64,000 nt of DNA from Tupaia tana. Taxonomy: Eukaryota > Chordata > Mammalia > Scandentia > Tupaiidae. The notes beneath the pieces are model-generated. The model was given only the letters and a program-made list of their open reading frames with translations. It made no database searches and was not told the origin of the DNA. Made by a program: the position numbers and the translations under genes. The stretch lies in contig JAKSZU010000013.1 of assembly GCA_026018925.1 (NCBI GenBank), positions 76,373,791-76,437,790 on the forward strand, written 5' to 3'. Below are positions 23,501-38,400 of the stretch, piece after piece. Positions within the stretch are counted from its first letter, which is position 1, and every line of letters begins with the position of its first letter.

Positions 23501-26500
23501 AGAAACTTTTGCCAGAGGGCCTGTGTGCTTGCAGAGTGATGAGTGAGAAAGTACCCCCCATGGCAAAAGGTGATGCCACAATCCCTCCTCATCAATCTCT
23601 CCCTTTCAGGATTTTGAACATTCATGTATATGCCCAGTGTGTATCTCAAGCCTCAGGATCCAAGACTCAAACTGGGCAGCCGGCTATGTGGGAACTAGCC
23701 TCCTTAACTACCATGCCATAGGCTGACTCAAGTTCCTTTTGTAAACTACCACTAAGAAAGAGGGAGAACTTAGTCAGTTTTAGGCCACCTGGAGAATTGT
23801 CTTGCAAACTAGATTCCTTTATCCTGCTACTTACTTAATATTCTTACCTGAATGACTAGCAGAAGTATAAAATCCACAATAGAATTCACAAATATTCTTT
23901 ACCTCTCCAAACCGACTCATGTTACTAAATTATTCTTTATGTCAATAAATGGTACCAACCCTCACATAATTGTTCAAGCTAGAGATCCTAGCTCCTTCTG
24001 AATTCACCTCTTCTCTCAAACTCCATCAGCAAACTGTATCATCTTTAAAGTAAGTCCAAAATATAACCACTTTTTATCTCTTCTGTCACATCCAACCTTG
24101 CTCAGGTCATTGCCTACTAAGAGGGCTTCAAAGGCAGTGTTTTTATTTGTTGCCCTCCTTTTATTATGCTATTCCATATGTTGTTTAATATAAAAGATTA
24201 AATATAAATTGGATCATAATCTCTTCTGTGTTTAAAATCCTTTAATGATTCCAGTCACATGGATAATTAAATAAAAGTTTTTAATGTATCCTGTATGACA
24301 CTTCATGGTATGGCTCCCACTGTTTACGCACTGTGCTCCAACCAGTTCCTCAAACACCCCAACATGTTCCTCAGGACTTGCCAAGTCCACTGCCCTCTTA
24401 AATATTTGCACAGTCACCCTCACTTCATTCAGGCTTCTGCTCAAAAATAGTGGTTTTTATCACTCTATCCCCTTCTTACCTTAATTTGTTTACTATGTCT
24501 TTAGCCTAGAATATAGGCTCCTCAAGGACAGGGTCTTATTCTTTGTCTCTAATGTCTTAAAACAGTGCCTAACAAATAGTAAGTACCTAGTTAATATTTA
24601 ATGAATCCTGAACTGACTCATCAACAGACCCAAATCTGGTCAGTTAAACAAGAAAGGTAGTTTTTTGTTTTTTTCAATGCTGGTATCTTGCATAGAGTTT
24701 AATGTATGTGTACTTAATATTGCTTAAAGGGTGTTAAGTATTAGTAATATGTTTCCCACAACCATTCATTAATCAATAGTCCTTAATAGTTTATTGAATA
24801 TATCATGTATATGCTCTTAATCCTAAAACCTCTAGTTTTCAAGTTAGTGTAGGATGGCTGATTATCATCAATTGTATTAATATTTAGAAACTGGTTTTGT
24901 TGTGTCAAGTGGGTTGTTTAAATATGCAGTGATTTTTTTTTTTTAGCCTATTGTCTCCTAAATTTGACTATAACATACAGAATGACAATATTTCAGGTAT
25001 TGTTAGAATCACATTTATCCCAAAACAGAATGAACTTCAAAATTGGAATTCAGTATTTAAAGTTGCGATGGTACAGTTATTTTCCTTATTATGTCCACTT
25101 GAAACTGCCTTGAAATTTGACGACATGAGTATATATGGGGGTGGCCCTGTGGCCTAATGATTCAGGGAGGTAGGTCCCACATAGCTGACTGTACGATTTG
25201 AGTTTCGGACTGGGCAGCTTGAAAAACATGCAAGGCATGTATGTATGAGTGCCCTAAACCCAACTTGACAGAGAAATGGAGAAGATGGGAAAGAAGCCAC
25301 TGAAGGGGGTGGTGGTGGTATTTTTCCCTCTGTGTCTCTCTTTGGGTGTCTTTCCTGAAATAAAACATTTTCCAATTTGAAACTCTTCCTAAAGGACTCT
25401 AAAACTTTAGCAGCAAAGGAGAAAGAGGTTAAAAAGATAACAGATGGGTTGCATGCCCTTCAAGAAGCAAGTCATAAAGATACCGAAGCTTTGGCCGCTG
25501 CACAGCAGCACTTCAATGCCGTTTCCGCCGGGCTGTCCAGTAATGAAGACGGAGCAGAAGCAACTTTTGCTGGTCAAATGATGGCCTGTAAAAACGATAT
25601 AAGTAAAGCTCAGACAGAAGCCAAACAGGTAAATAGAGATAATGAATATAGACTGTGTGGTCGCCTTTTTTTAAACTTGCTTTTGACACTATACTTTAGT
25701 AATTGTTACAAAATGTTGAAAATTGCGTCAAGGAACTTGATTATTGCTACTCTGTAGGACCTAATACAGCAAAATTCAAATATGTTGATTGCTAAATATT
25801 GATTATTTCAATATGTCAGAATGTTGTAAAACATTTAAATTTTATTTGTAAGAGTAGTGAGAGATTTATTCCGTTTGCAGCATTGTATAAAATATTTGAA
25901 GTTAGTCAGTTTTCATCTTTTTTGACTATATTTTATGCTTTTATTGATGACATATAGTTTAAGCCTTAAGCTTTAAGGAAATAAAACATTGCTTTGCTTA
26001 CCATATCTAGTTCTTATAACGTTGTTTTTGAAACTGTACATTATCCTTTAAGGAAGCATCTCTACTTCACAATTACCTACAATCCAGTCTTTATTCTCAT
26101 TGTTCTCATTGCATAATCTCCAAAATCTTGTCAGTTTATTATACTATTTCTTATTTTTTTTAAGAGAGTAGTATAGTTTAAAGTCTAATGAACACAAGAG
26201 TTTTGCAGTAAGAAAAAAAAATATACACATACTCTTTACTTTTTTTTAATGGACTCAGCTTTAAAGATATATGTATAGAAACCCTATTCAGGTTTTGTTT
26301 TTGTTTTGCTTTTTTTGTATTGATATGTGTTTGCAACGTTTTCATTTGTAGGTGACAGAGAAGATGGCCACCAAAATTTGTAAGAACTCAGTAGTAGAAA
26401 AGTTTTAACATACTCTTGGTATTTCTGTTAACTTTTAAGAGAACTCGGTGGAAAAAAAAATTATCTTTATTTAGTTTTAGAAGGAGGAGAGTCCCACATA

Positions 26501-29500
26501 TGTTTTAGAGTACAACTTAATGTTTTTAGGAAGTATTACTCAATTATATAAACTTAAATTCCTGAAGTTCTAGCATTTAAATACTAGATTCCTGGCATAC
26601 AAAAATCTGTCTCTGTTTGGCTTCCTTTTTCCTATATACTTTTCTTTTTTTAGAGAGGTTTTTGCTATAGGGTGCGTGCGCTCGCCAGAAAGACAGAGAG
26701 AGACAGAAAGCGAGAAATCACCCCCCAGGGGGGATGGCCACGCCACATTCCGTTCTCCCCCATTCTCCTCTTAGGATCTTGGGCACACACGCACATGCGC
26801 CCGGCGTGAGTTTAAGCTGTTGGGTCCGGGACGTGAACTGCAATCGACTACATGGGAGTCCAGTGACATACCATTACACTAACTGCTGGTCCCCCTTTTT
26901 CCTATATTCTTTTAATTTTATTTCTCTCTGCTCAGTGCACTTTCTCCACCGTTATGAGATAGAACTGACAAATACACGAAAGTATAAATATGAAGTAGAA
27001 ATTAAAGGAACTTAGAGTTGTGATTTCTGGCTTTCTCTTGTGTGTTTTTTTTCTTTCTTTTTTGGAGAGGATTTTGCCATAGGGCGTGTGCGCTTGCCAG
27101 ACAGACAGACAGAGACAGAGAGACAGAAAGCGAGAACTCACCCTCCAGGGGGGATGGCCACGCCGCAATCCCTTCTCCTCCATTCTCCTCTCGGGATCTT
27201 GGGCACGCACGCACACGCGCCCAGCATGAGTTTCAGCCACTGGGTCCGGGACTCGAACCATGGTCGACTATGCAGTAGTCTAGCGACATAGCCATTACGC
27301 TAACCTGCTGGTCCCTCTCTTGTGTTTTTAATTTAAACCAGTTTTTGGCAGTTATTCCTTGGTATAATTTTTCAGCTTAGGTAATACGTCATATTTTATA
27401 AATATTAAAAATATGGAGTCAAAGGGGACCAGCAGTTAGTATAATGGCTATGTCACTGGACTCCCATGTAGTTGACTGTGGTTCGTGTCCCGGAACCAGT
27501 GGCTTAAAACTCACGCAGGGCACGTGTGCATTCGTGCCCAAGATGGACTCCCATGTAGTCGACCGCGGTTTGTGTCCCGGACCCCGTGGCTTAAAACTCA
27601 CGCCGGGTGCGTGTGCATTCGTGCCCAAGATCCCAAGAGGAGACTGGAGGAGAAGGGATTGTGGCGTGGTCATCCCCCCTGGGGGTGATTTCTCACTTTC
27701 TGTCTCTCTGTCTGCTCTGTCTCTGTCTGGCGAGCGCACGTGCCCTATAGCAAAAACCTCTCATAAAAAAAAATATGGAGTCAAATTACAAATTGTTTAT
27801 TGATTTTTATTAATCATGTATTAATTAATACTCTTAAGTAGTTTATTGAGAAAAATAGTGGAAAGTGATTCATCTGTGGAAATTCTTTTCTAAGAAATCA
27901 GATAGTTACATTTTCAAGGCTGAGTTCTGTTAATTAAACCAGTCTGAATCTGTGGCCATTTAATTACTAGCACTATCTGCCTCATACAGTGTGTTGTATT
28001 TCTCTATTGTAGGCTCAGATGAAGTTGAAACATGCCCAACAGGAATTAAAGAATAAACAAGCTGAAGTTAAGAAGATGGATAGTGGCTACAGGAAGGATC
28101 AAGAAGCTTTAGAAGCCGTAAAAAGACTTAAAGAAAAACTTGAAGCCGAAATGAAAAAGTTAAATTACAAAGGTTTGCCTTTAAGGACATGATAGATAAA
28201 TCATTATAAAGTAGGGATTGTTGATAGAAACTAACTTAAATGAAGGGAATAAACAAGTAGGAAACTTTATAACCCTGTTAGTGGGCATTAGTATATATAT
28301 AAATTATTTATAAATATAGTCAGGCTATCTAAGTATAAAACAGCTCTTTGGATTTTTCAGAACATTTATATTACGTCAACCACTTGAAAGTTCAGAGATG
28401 TCATTTGTATATTTATTTCTTCATTAGTAAGGTTCAATTCTTCATTCATGAAGGTTGTGTTATTAGTTGTTGGAAGTAATGTCTTCTTCAGGGATCCCCA
28501 ACCCCTTACTGGTCTGTGGCCTGTTCAGAACTGGGTCACACAGCAGGAGATGAGTGATGGGCTAGAATGAAAAGCTTCATCTGTATGTACAGCCACTCCT
28601 CACTGCTTGCATTACCTCATGAACTCTGCCTCCTGTCAGATCAGTAGTGGTATTAGATTCTCATAGGAGCAGGAACCCTATCTTGAACAGTGCATGTGAG
28701 GGATTTAAGTTGCTCACTCCTTAGAATCTAATGAATGATGATCTGAGGTGGTTATGCCATCACTGGGGAGTGACTGCAGATACTACTTATGGTGAGTTAT
28801 TTAATAATTTCATTACATACTACAATGTAATAATAATAGAGATAAAGTCCACAATAAATGTAATATGCTTGAATCATCCTGAAACTGTTCCCTCCCCTCC
28901 TTCCACACCCTCATCCCCTGGTCCACGGAAAAATTGTCTTCCATGAAACTGGTCCCTTGTGCCAAAAAGATTGGGGATCATTGATCTACTTGATACTAGA
29001 TAGAAAATTGAATGTTAAGCATACTTTTTATTTAATATGTATCAGAAATTTATATTTGACATTTTGGGAATGCTTTAGAAATAGATGTTACTGATATTTT
29101 CCTTAAAATAGTAGGATATATGAGGTGTTTCTGTTTTCTTGTATTTTTTTTTTAATTTGGTTTCAATTTAATTATGGTTTACTCTTCAGAAAATAAGGAG
29201 GAAAGCCTTTTGGAGAAGCGCAGGCAATTATCTCGTGATATCAGTAGATTGAAAGAAACATATGAAGCTCTCTTGGCCAGGTTTCCCAATCTTCAGTTTG
29301 CATACAAGTAAGAAGTTTAAATCTTAGATTTTAACATAGTTATAATCAAGATATATTTTATTTAAATAGAATGGTAATCTGAAAATTGTATTGACATCAA
29401 GATTCATGTACAAAAACTCTTGGAAGCCGCTTTTCTTTAATTGGTATTTTTTTTCTTTATACATTTATTGAACTGTTTCAAATGTTGATGGGCAAGTCAG

Positions 29501-32500
29501 TTAAATTTGAAGGCTACTGATGCCACTTATTTTAAATTAAAACCCAGAGGAGCAGAATTTAATATCAGTTCAAAGTATCTTTAAAGTTATCCTATCATTA
29601 CTGTTAAATAACTATATTTACATCTTCTAATTTGTTTTGCTAAGTGGGTTTTTTTGGCAGAATAAAAACAGTAATCAAGTTGTAAAGTTGTTTTTGTTAC
29701 GTTGGAAAACATACTGATTTGTTAACTGATTTAAAAACAATAACTGGCTAGCCATCTGGGGCATTGTAAAGATTTTTGTTTTGTTAAAACTTGCTGTTCT
29801 TCTTTCATTTCAGATTAACATGTCTGAAAGAGCTCTTGACTAGTAAAGTATATCTTTTCTATTTTCTTATCTAAGACTAATTTTTATCATTTTTTTCTGT
29901 TTTAGGGACCCAGAGAAGAACTGGAATAAAAATTGCGTGAAAGGACTTGTAGCTTCCCTGATTAGTGTGAAAGATAGTTCTGCAACCACAGCTTTAGAAT
30001 TAGTGGCTGGGGAACGGCTCTACAATGTTGTAGTAGACACAGAGGTAAGTTGATGAAAAATTTTTAAAATTGCTAGTTAGCTTAAAAAATGTACTACTAG
30101 AAGAAGAATTTGATGGTTTCAGTTCTTCTTATTTTAAGTTTCTAAAGTCAGCTGTCTTTATGGTAATACTATTCAGTTTGTGACTTGTTGATAACTGTAT
30201 TCCAAAGGAAATGTAATCCTTAGATATGAACTTAGAATACATATTATTAATGTAAGGTTTTTTACCTGTAATTCCTCAGTTTTCAGTTCTCATTTGTCTG
30301 TAGAATGCTCTTCTTCATATAAATGCTGTTTAACAGAGTCAAATTTACTTCCTTATGCTTTTTAAAAATTTATTCCTTAGGCATTTTTAAGATGTGAAAC
30401 ATTTTGATACCTATTCATAATGAAATGATTGCTACAAACATACTAACATATTCATCATCTTATATAGTAACCTTCTTTCCCTAATAAAAGCACTTAAAAT
30501 CTGTCCTCATCATCACATTTTCAGTGTAAAATACAATATCATTAGCTGTTGTCTTCAGGCTGTACCTTACTTCTCTAAACTTATCCCGTCTAACTGTAAA
30601 TTTGTATACTTTGAAACACCCACAACTACTTCTACCTATTTCCTCCTTCTGCCTGCCCTCAAACCACTGTTCTACTCTGTTTCTATTTATTCAACTTTTA
30701 CTTTTTTAAGATTCTACCTATAAATGAGATCATACAGTGTGTGTGTGTGTGTGTGTGTGTGGTGTACATCACCTACTATAAAGTCTGCCAGATTTATCTA
30801 TGTTATCAAAAATGGCAGGATCTCCTTTTTTTCCCCCAAAGGCTAAATAATACCCCATTGTATATATGATCTTAAACTTTTGATTGTATAGAATACAAAG
30901 CACTAAACATTTGATTATGAACTACTAAACTTTTAAGTCTTTCCATTTTAGCATTGTCATTATTTTTTTTTTTTTTAATTTTAAATGTATATTTTAGGTT
31001 ACTGGTAAAAAGCTACTAGAAAAGGGGGACTTAAAACGGCGATACACCATAATTCCACTCAATAAAATTTCAGCCAGATGTATTGCTCCAGAAACTCTGA
31101 GGATTGCCCAGAATCTTGTAAGTCTCATTTTTTTCTTATTTATGGATAATTTGTACCTTTTTCTTTTTTAAGTTAGAAGACATTAATTTTAGAGGATAGA
31201 ATCATATGTAGAACTATAATATTTTTGTTACTCTTAAAAAATTAAGATTTAAAATTAACAGTTGATAAAATGTGCAGTTAGCTAAGAGAATAGGGAAGTT
31301 GGAAGAGTGGGATTCTCTTTAATATTTCAAAATGTAGTTTTAAAGTGTCTTTAACCCTTAAGTCATATGTCTATCACGTGGTAGTAAAACTTACATATCT
31401 GATTTCTGGGTAGATATAATTGAGCTTATGGATCGATGTCCAAAATTTTTCAAGTTCACTTATGTAACCTAAACTTCCCTTAATGATAACCATTACTGAA
31501 GTATTGCAGAGAAGCTTCTTTATTAGCATTCCAGATTGCTGTTCAGGGTTTGGTTCCCATCAGCTTTTTAGGTGGATCTAATGTGGTATGCATTGCTAGC
31601 AAGAATTAGAACAGGGAAATATATTTAAAAATATCATGGTTGTGTAATGCCGTATAAAAATATCAAACCAAATGGCAATAACCATTATTAAGCAAGTGTT
31701 ATATGTGGACAAGTTGAAATGACAGTTCTATGAAACAAAGTAACATTTACAATTAAGATACTAGTATAAAAATTTTATATTATGATTTCTGGCTTACATA
31801 TAATCAGTGTATCTTTGTGGGCCACCGCATGGTTTTTTAAAAGCATTCACAGTGTACAGTAATCAAATCAAGGGCAAGCCCACATTCATCTTTTTCAGCA
31901 TTGAACATAACATTCTGCTATGCACATTTGTTAACAGTTCTCTAGTTTACTTTTTGAAATACATTAAATTGTTCAGTTTTTACTCTGCTGTGATATTAAG
32001 TGGTATATAATGTCCATACTTGAATTGGATTTTCAATGAAAATGGTTTTAAAATATAGTTGTAGTCAACTTTTTTATCTGTATGCTATCAGAAGAAAATG
32101 AGTGCAGAGTAATTGAAAAAAAAAAAAAAACACTTTTTTTTTTCTTTATTTAGTGTCGAAAAATAGTATGTTTGATTGATTACTTGAAAAATCACATTTA
32201 GGTCAAGAAGGCCCAGGAAGTTAATTCTGCAATAGGTCAAGTAGTAGTGTTAGAAATAAATTGGGATTTTAAATAACAGCAAAACTACTTCCACTCAGAT
32301 ACCTTCGTCAGACCTGGTTATAGTAGTCGCTTTGTTAAAGAACAAAACTGCATATGTTGCGTAGGACTGCTTTCATGGTGATAGCTGCTGCTACATTTAA
32401 GCTCCATAGGAGTTAGTTTTTGTAAAAGGTGGACAGAGGTAGCATTATAAACAAATACTCAGAACAAACAGTTATTGGTTCACAGATAATGTTTGAAAGG

Positions 32501-35347
32501 AAAGGAAGTAGTATGTAATGTTGCATATCTGTTGTTTTCCCACAGGTTGGCTCAGATAATGTTCATGTGGCTCTTTCGCTGGTTGACTACAAGCCAGAAC
32601 TTCAGAAAGCAATGGAATTTGTCTTTGGAACAACATTGGTTTGTGACAATATGGATAATGCGAAAAAAGTAGCTTTTGATAAAAGAATTATGACTAGAAC
32701 TGTAACTCTAGGAGGTGATGTATTTGATCCTCGTGGGACTTTGAGTGGAGGTAAGTTTTACATTCTTTTGTCCTCACGATTCTATTTGGTAAATATAGTC
32801 GGGTCCCCATTCCTTAAATAGTGAATAGTCAGGTTGAGTTGACTTAATTCAGTTTTTATTCTTGTCTTTCGTTAGAACCAACATTAGGGCCTAGGTTTAA
32901 TATATAAAATCAAATATTATTTTCAAAGCCTTAATGTAAATCTTAAGAATTGAGTTTAGCTTTTGAAAACTTTAAGGAATTGTACAGTATCAAGTATCAA
33001 TACAATCAAATATTCTTTATTTATCTCATATCTGTTCCCATTTAATTTTGCTTTTCCTGCATCAGGATATTTCAGTCACTAGGATATTGATATTGGCATA
33101 CTCTTGTTTATTATTGCTTTTTGCCCAATCAAATATTTCATTCACTGGGAAGTGTATTTTTTTATTAATACATTTTAAGCCTATCTACTTCTTCAGGAAA
33201 TATATTAACTTCTAGCTTGTGTATATGCCAGTGCTGCCACTGCTTCAAAAGTAAAACAAGATATGGGAACAGCAGTTAGCGAAATGGCTGTGTCGCTGCA
33301 CTCCCACATAGTCAATCGCAGTTCGAGTTCTGGACCCAGTGGCTTAAACTCAGGCTGGGCGCGTGTGCGTGCCAGAGATCCCGAGAGGAGAAAGGAGGAG
33401 AAGGGATTGCGGCGTGGCCATCCCTCCTGGGGGGTTATTTCTTGCTTTCTGTCTCTCTCTGTCTTTCTGGCGAGCGCACGCGCCGCATAGCAAAAAAAAA
33501 GTAAAACAAAATATTAAATCTGACTTAGAGATGGTACCTTAATGCCTTAAGAGAAGAATTTCTAGACAATGATCATATTCTTGTTATATTTTCCACATTG
33601 AGTTTTGAGACCTGTGCCAGGTGTTAACAAACTGAATAGTAGCCTCTAGCCACTGTGGCTCTTTACATTTCATTAAATTAAATAAAATTAAAAACAATTT
33701 ACTCATTTGTGCTAGTTGCATTTCAAGGGCTCAGTAATCATAAATGGTTAATAGGTAATTGGACAATGCAGATACAGAACATTCCCATTATTCTATAAAG
33801 CCTATTCTAAAGGCTTTAAGTAATTAACTCATTTAATCCTAATAAAAATGATAGGTTAGACATATTATTGACATTTCTATTATATATTACAGAAATTAAG
33901 ATACAGAATAACGCACTAGTAGGTGGCAAATTGAATTGAGGTAGTCTGACTCCAGAGTTTGTGCTTTTAACCCCAGAGACTGTATAAAGCCTCTTGAGAT
34001 ATCAGGTGATTTAATGCCTCTTTAGGACAAGAAAACAATAACCAGTTAAGTGAATTTATCCTGATCAAGTATCTAATTCCTCAGTATACAATAAAATGGC
34101 TAGTATTTGTAACTGGAAACATAGAAACTAAATATTTTAAAATATTTATTATAGGAACCCTTTTGGATTTTATTGATTCAGATGTTCTTGAAGTGTCTAC
34201 TTAAGGGATAGCAGATACATAATCCTGTATCTTATTAGCAAAGTGCTCATAATATCATAGCTAGTTGACCTTGACATTTTCCTATCGAACTATAGCTTCT
34301 TTTTCAACATAATGCCTTAACTTATTATTACTAGATGATAGTTGACTTGATAGCAGTTTATTCTACTTACTCTGTTGTATCAGAGCTTAGGCCAAGTTAC
34401 CTTATGGTAACACCCCAAATCTTGGTAGCTTACAAGTTTATTCTATAATTTTGCTATATTCATATGACTCCATGTGTCTGTTCCAAGTCATTCTGGTTCT
34501 GGGACTCATTCTGAGGGAAGAATACTTCTTACCTTGGACATGTTTTTCTCATGGCAGAGGGAAAGCAAATTGTGAATTAAGTGCTGCCTCTTAAAGCTTA
34601 CTTTCAGAGTAGGCATGATTGCTATTTCATTCACAGAGGAAATCACATGGTAAACCCCATTGTTAATGGGATGATAAATGGGCCGTGGAAGGATGGACCT
34701 GGTGGACAGAACCATGGTTATTTTGAATAAATAATCTACTATATCTATTTAAAACTTTTTTTAAGAGAGATTCTTGCATGTGGTATGTGTGCTCGCCAGA
34801 AAAACAAAATGAGAAATTGCCCCCTAAGGGGGATGGCCATTCCTCAATCCTTTCTCTTCCATTCTCCTCTCGGGATTTTGAGGATGCAGGCATACTTGCC
34901 TGTTATGAATTTCAAGCTGCTGGGTCTGGAACTCGAACAGAGGTCAACTATGTGGGACTCCTTGGCATAACCATTACACCATATGCTGGTTACAGATATT
35001 TTTTTAATCGATTATGTTTGTTCTAATGTTCAGGTAATGGAATGAGTTCAATAACTTTATAAGCTCACTAAAAGATTTTCTATTCATTTCCAGTATAATT
35101 ATTTTAGAAAACATCTTGTTTAATAAATATGTCATAACTTAGTGTTCAAGACTTGTTCCACTTCCCCTGTATTAGGTGCTCGATCCCAGGCGGCTTCTAT
35201 TTTAACCAAATTTCAAGAACTTAAAGACGTTCAGGAAGAGCTGAGAATCAAGGAGAATGAGCTACAGGCTCTAGAGGAGGAATTAGCGGGTCTTAAAAAC
35301 ACTGCTGAAAAGTAAGACTTGTGGTTGGATTGAGCTGTCTGTGCTTA

Positions 35348-35386
<39 letters not shown>

Positions 35387-35387
35387 A

Positions 35388-35434
<47 letters not shown>

Positions 35435-38400
35435 TGCTCAAAATTTTGCATGTTGGAAAATAATAGAAAATTAATTTATATAAAGAAATATAACATGACT
35501 TTTTTCATAGTACATTTGCTTTTATTTAAAATAATCAAATAAATTATGAGTGAATAATTTATCTTGTTTTTCAGATAAAAGTAATGTTTTTATAAGAAAT
35601 TAGCATTCTAAGCAAAAGAATATATATATTCCTCTTTGCTGAGAATATATACTGTTAACATTCTTTGGGATTTGTGAAAAAACCCTTTGTTACTTCAGAG
35701 CTTGATTCCAGAGGATATGTAGTTGTTGAATACAATACAATATAGAATTGATAGGTGTCTGCAATAGGATTGGCAGCATAATGACAACCTACAGATAGGG
35801 AAGATTACTAGGTTACATTAAGGAGAAGCTTAAAAAGTTTATGTTAGAAAGTCAGCACTGAAATTTCAGTTTTACTTACAATGTTTGTTTTGTGTGTTAA
35901 TATTGTTAAGTATGTATAGTTTTTAACACTTTTCATGTTTGTTTATAATATAGATATATGCATATCATGTTTTTCAAAATTGAGGTCATGCTGCTTAATG
36001 AACTTGGTCACTCAATATTATTTACTTAATATTTACTGAGTGCCTCCTGTGTGCCAAGTAACATTTTTAGGAGTTGGAGATATAGGACTGAATCAAACAA
36101 AAATATCTTTATTTTGGGACCAGCAGTTAGCGTAATGGCTATGTCGCTGGACTCCCACGTAGTCGACCGAGGTTCGAGTCCCAGACGCGGTGGCTTAAAC
36201 TCATGCCGGGCGCGTGTGCGTGCGTGCCCAAGATCCCGAGGGGAGAATGGAGGAGAAGGGATTGTGGCATGGCCATCCCCCCTGGGAGGTGATTTCTCGC
36301 TTTCTATCTCTCTGTCTGTCTCTGTCTGTCTGGTGAGCACACGCGCTCTATAGCAAAAAAACCTCTTCAAAAAAAAAAAGTTTAAAAAAACTAATTAAAA
36401 ATAATAAAAATATCTTTGTCTTCACCTAGTTTTTATATATTGGGAAACAGACAATAAAGATAAACTGGCATAACGTATGTTAAATTTAAGAAGAAAAGTA
36501 AATCAGGAAAGAAGATAAAAACCATTCATGACAAAGAAGTTTTGAAATTTTATATTGATGGATGTTGAAATTTATATTACATTTTCTGAGAATGAGTGTT
36601 GAGTTAAAACGTTAGTGAATGACCTGGCCTATGGCTATCTGGGAGAAGAGTCAGGTTTGCTTAAAATCTTTAAAAGTATAATTGAATCAAACTTAATCAA
36701 ACTTACAAAGTACTTTGAAAGTCTAATTGTAATTTTTTCTAATCTTTCTAAAGATGACAAATAGGGACTGATGCATTTTCGTGATAAGTTTGTAGCATTC
36801 ATCTTCTGAAGTTATCAATAAGAAATTATGTACTTTAAAACATCACGTGGGGGTACCAGCAGTTGGCATAGTAGCTATGTTACTGGACTCCGATGTAGTC
36901 GAAAGCGGTTCAAGACCCAGACCCGATGGCTTAAACTCAAGTCGGGCTTGTGTGCGTGCGTGCCCAAGATCCTGAGAGAATAATAGAGAAGGGATTTTGG
37001 CGTGGCCATCCCCCCTTGGAGGTTATTTCTTGCTTTCTGTCTCTCTCTCTCTCTCTCTTTCTGGCGAGTGCACTTGCCCTATAGCAAAAACCTCTCAAAA
37101 AAACATCACATGGGGTTGGGAGAGAACAGGCAGCCTTCTGGTTAAGGCACTGGACTCCCACATAGCCAACTATGGAGTCCCAGACCCTGCAGCATAAAAA
37201 TCAGGTCAGACAAGTGTACGTTCATGCCTAAAACCTTAGAGGAGACTGGATCAGAAGGAATTGTAGCATGGGTCTCACTCTAGCAGGTGATTTCTCACTT
37301 TTCCTTTGTCTTTGGTGAGTGCACGTGCTCTATGGTAAAAACCTAAAAAAGAAAGAGAGAAAGAAAGAAACTCATACATGCAATGCCTTATATTTTATCT
37401 TTATTACCGTAAGTTAGAGTGAATTATCTTTTTTCTGTGGGAAGGATGCAACACAGTTTTTCTGTGAGATGTGGAAGCTCTAGCAAGGTGATGAGTCAGT
37501 ACGCACATTTGGCTTATGACTGTTACTTTTGTTGAGTAGTATGAGGTCATTTAAGAATTGGCTTATCTGATTGATTTTGGCACTGAGATCAAGAAGAGAA
37601 AATAAATTCTGAAAAATAGGGAAATGGAAGGACCAAGTAATTGCATTCTTTCATACCATATAAGAAAATAGTACACCTTTTCTTTTCAAAATTTCTATAT
37701 ACCACATTATTAAATGTTTTGAAAAATGACTCAGAGTAAAAATTACTGTTTTAATTACTGTCAAGCACAGTTTCAGGCAAGAATATTTAAATGCTATTTT
37801 TATCTTACCTATTAGGTTATTATTCCCTCAAACCTCATGAATTTCTACTGACCTTGTGAATTTATATTAAATTGAAATTTCACTCTTAACTGAATTGGCT
37901 AAATTATCTTCCAAAGAAATGAGTAAATAGCCAGAATAGGGATAAAATTACAGGGCTTGCGGGAAAGTGCATTGCAGATGTTTAAGTTCAATACCATGTC
38001 TTCTTTTTTTTTTTTTTTTTTTTTTTGAGAGGTTTTAGCCACAGGGCGCGTGCGCTCGCCAGACAGACAGAGACAGACAGAAAGACAGAAAGCAGGAAAT
38101 CACCCCCCAGGGGGAGATGGCCACGCCACAATCCCTTCTCCTCCATTCTCCTCTCGGGATCTTGGGCACGCACGCATGCACACATGCCCGGCGTGTGTTT
38201 TAAGCCACCGGGTCCAGAACTTGAACCGTAGTCGACTACATGGGAGTCCAGCGACATAGCCATTACGCTAACTGCTGTTCCCAATACTATGTCTTCTTAA
38301 AAACATCATACTCATTACAAAAAGTAGAAACATTTTAATTAACATTTGAAAATAAGAGTAAAGTATTGATAGATAATCCATTTTTCATAATTGTTAATAA

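Noticed and set aside
26645-27768. Regularly spaced similar sequences resembling a repeat array
   Set aside because: These are independent SINE insertions with their own target duplications. Spacing is irregular and no CRISPR structure is present.
27444-27803. Recurring frames with motifs such as [20 protein letters not shown] and its reverse
   Set aside because: All come from SINE family A copies on either strand, as their identical peptides at many sites show. They are not genes.
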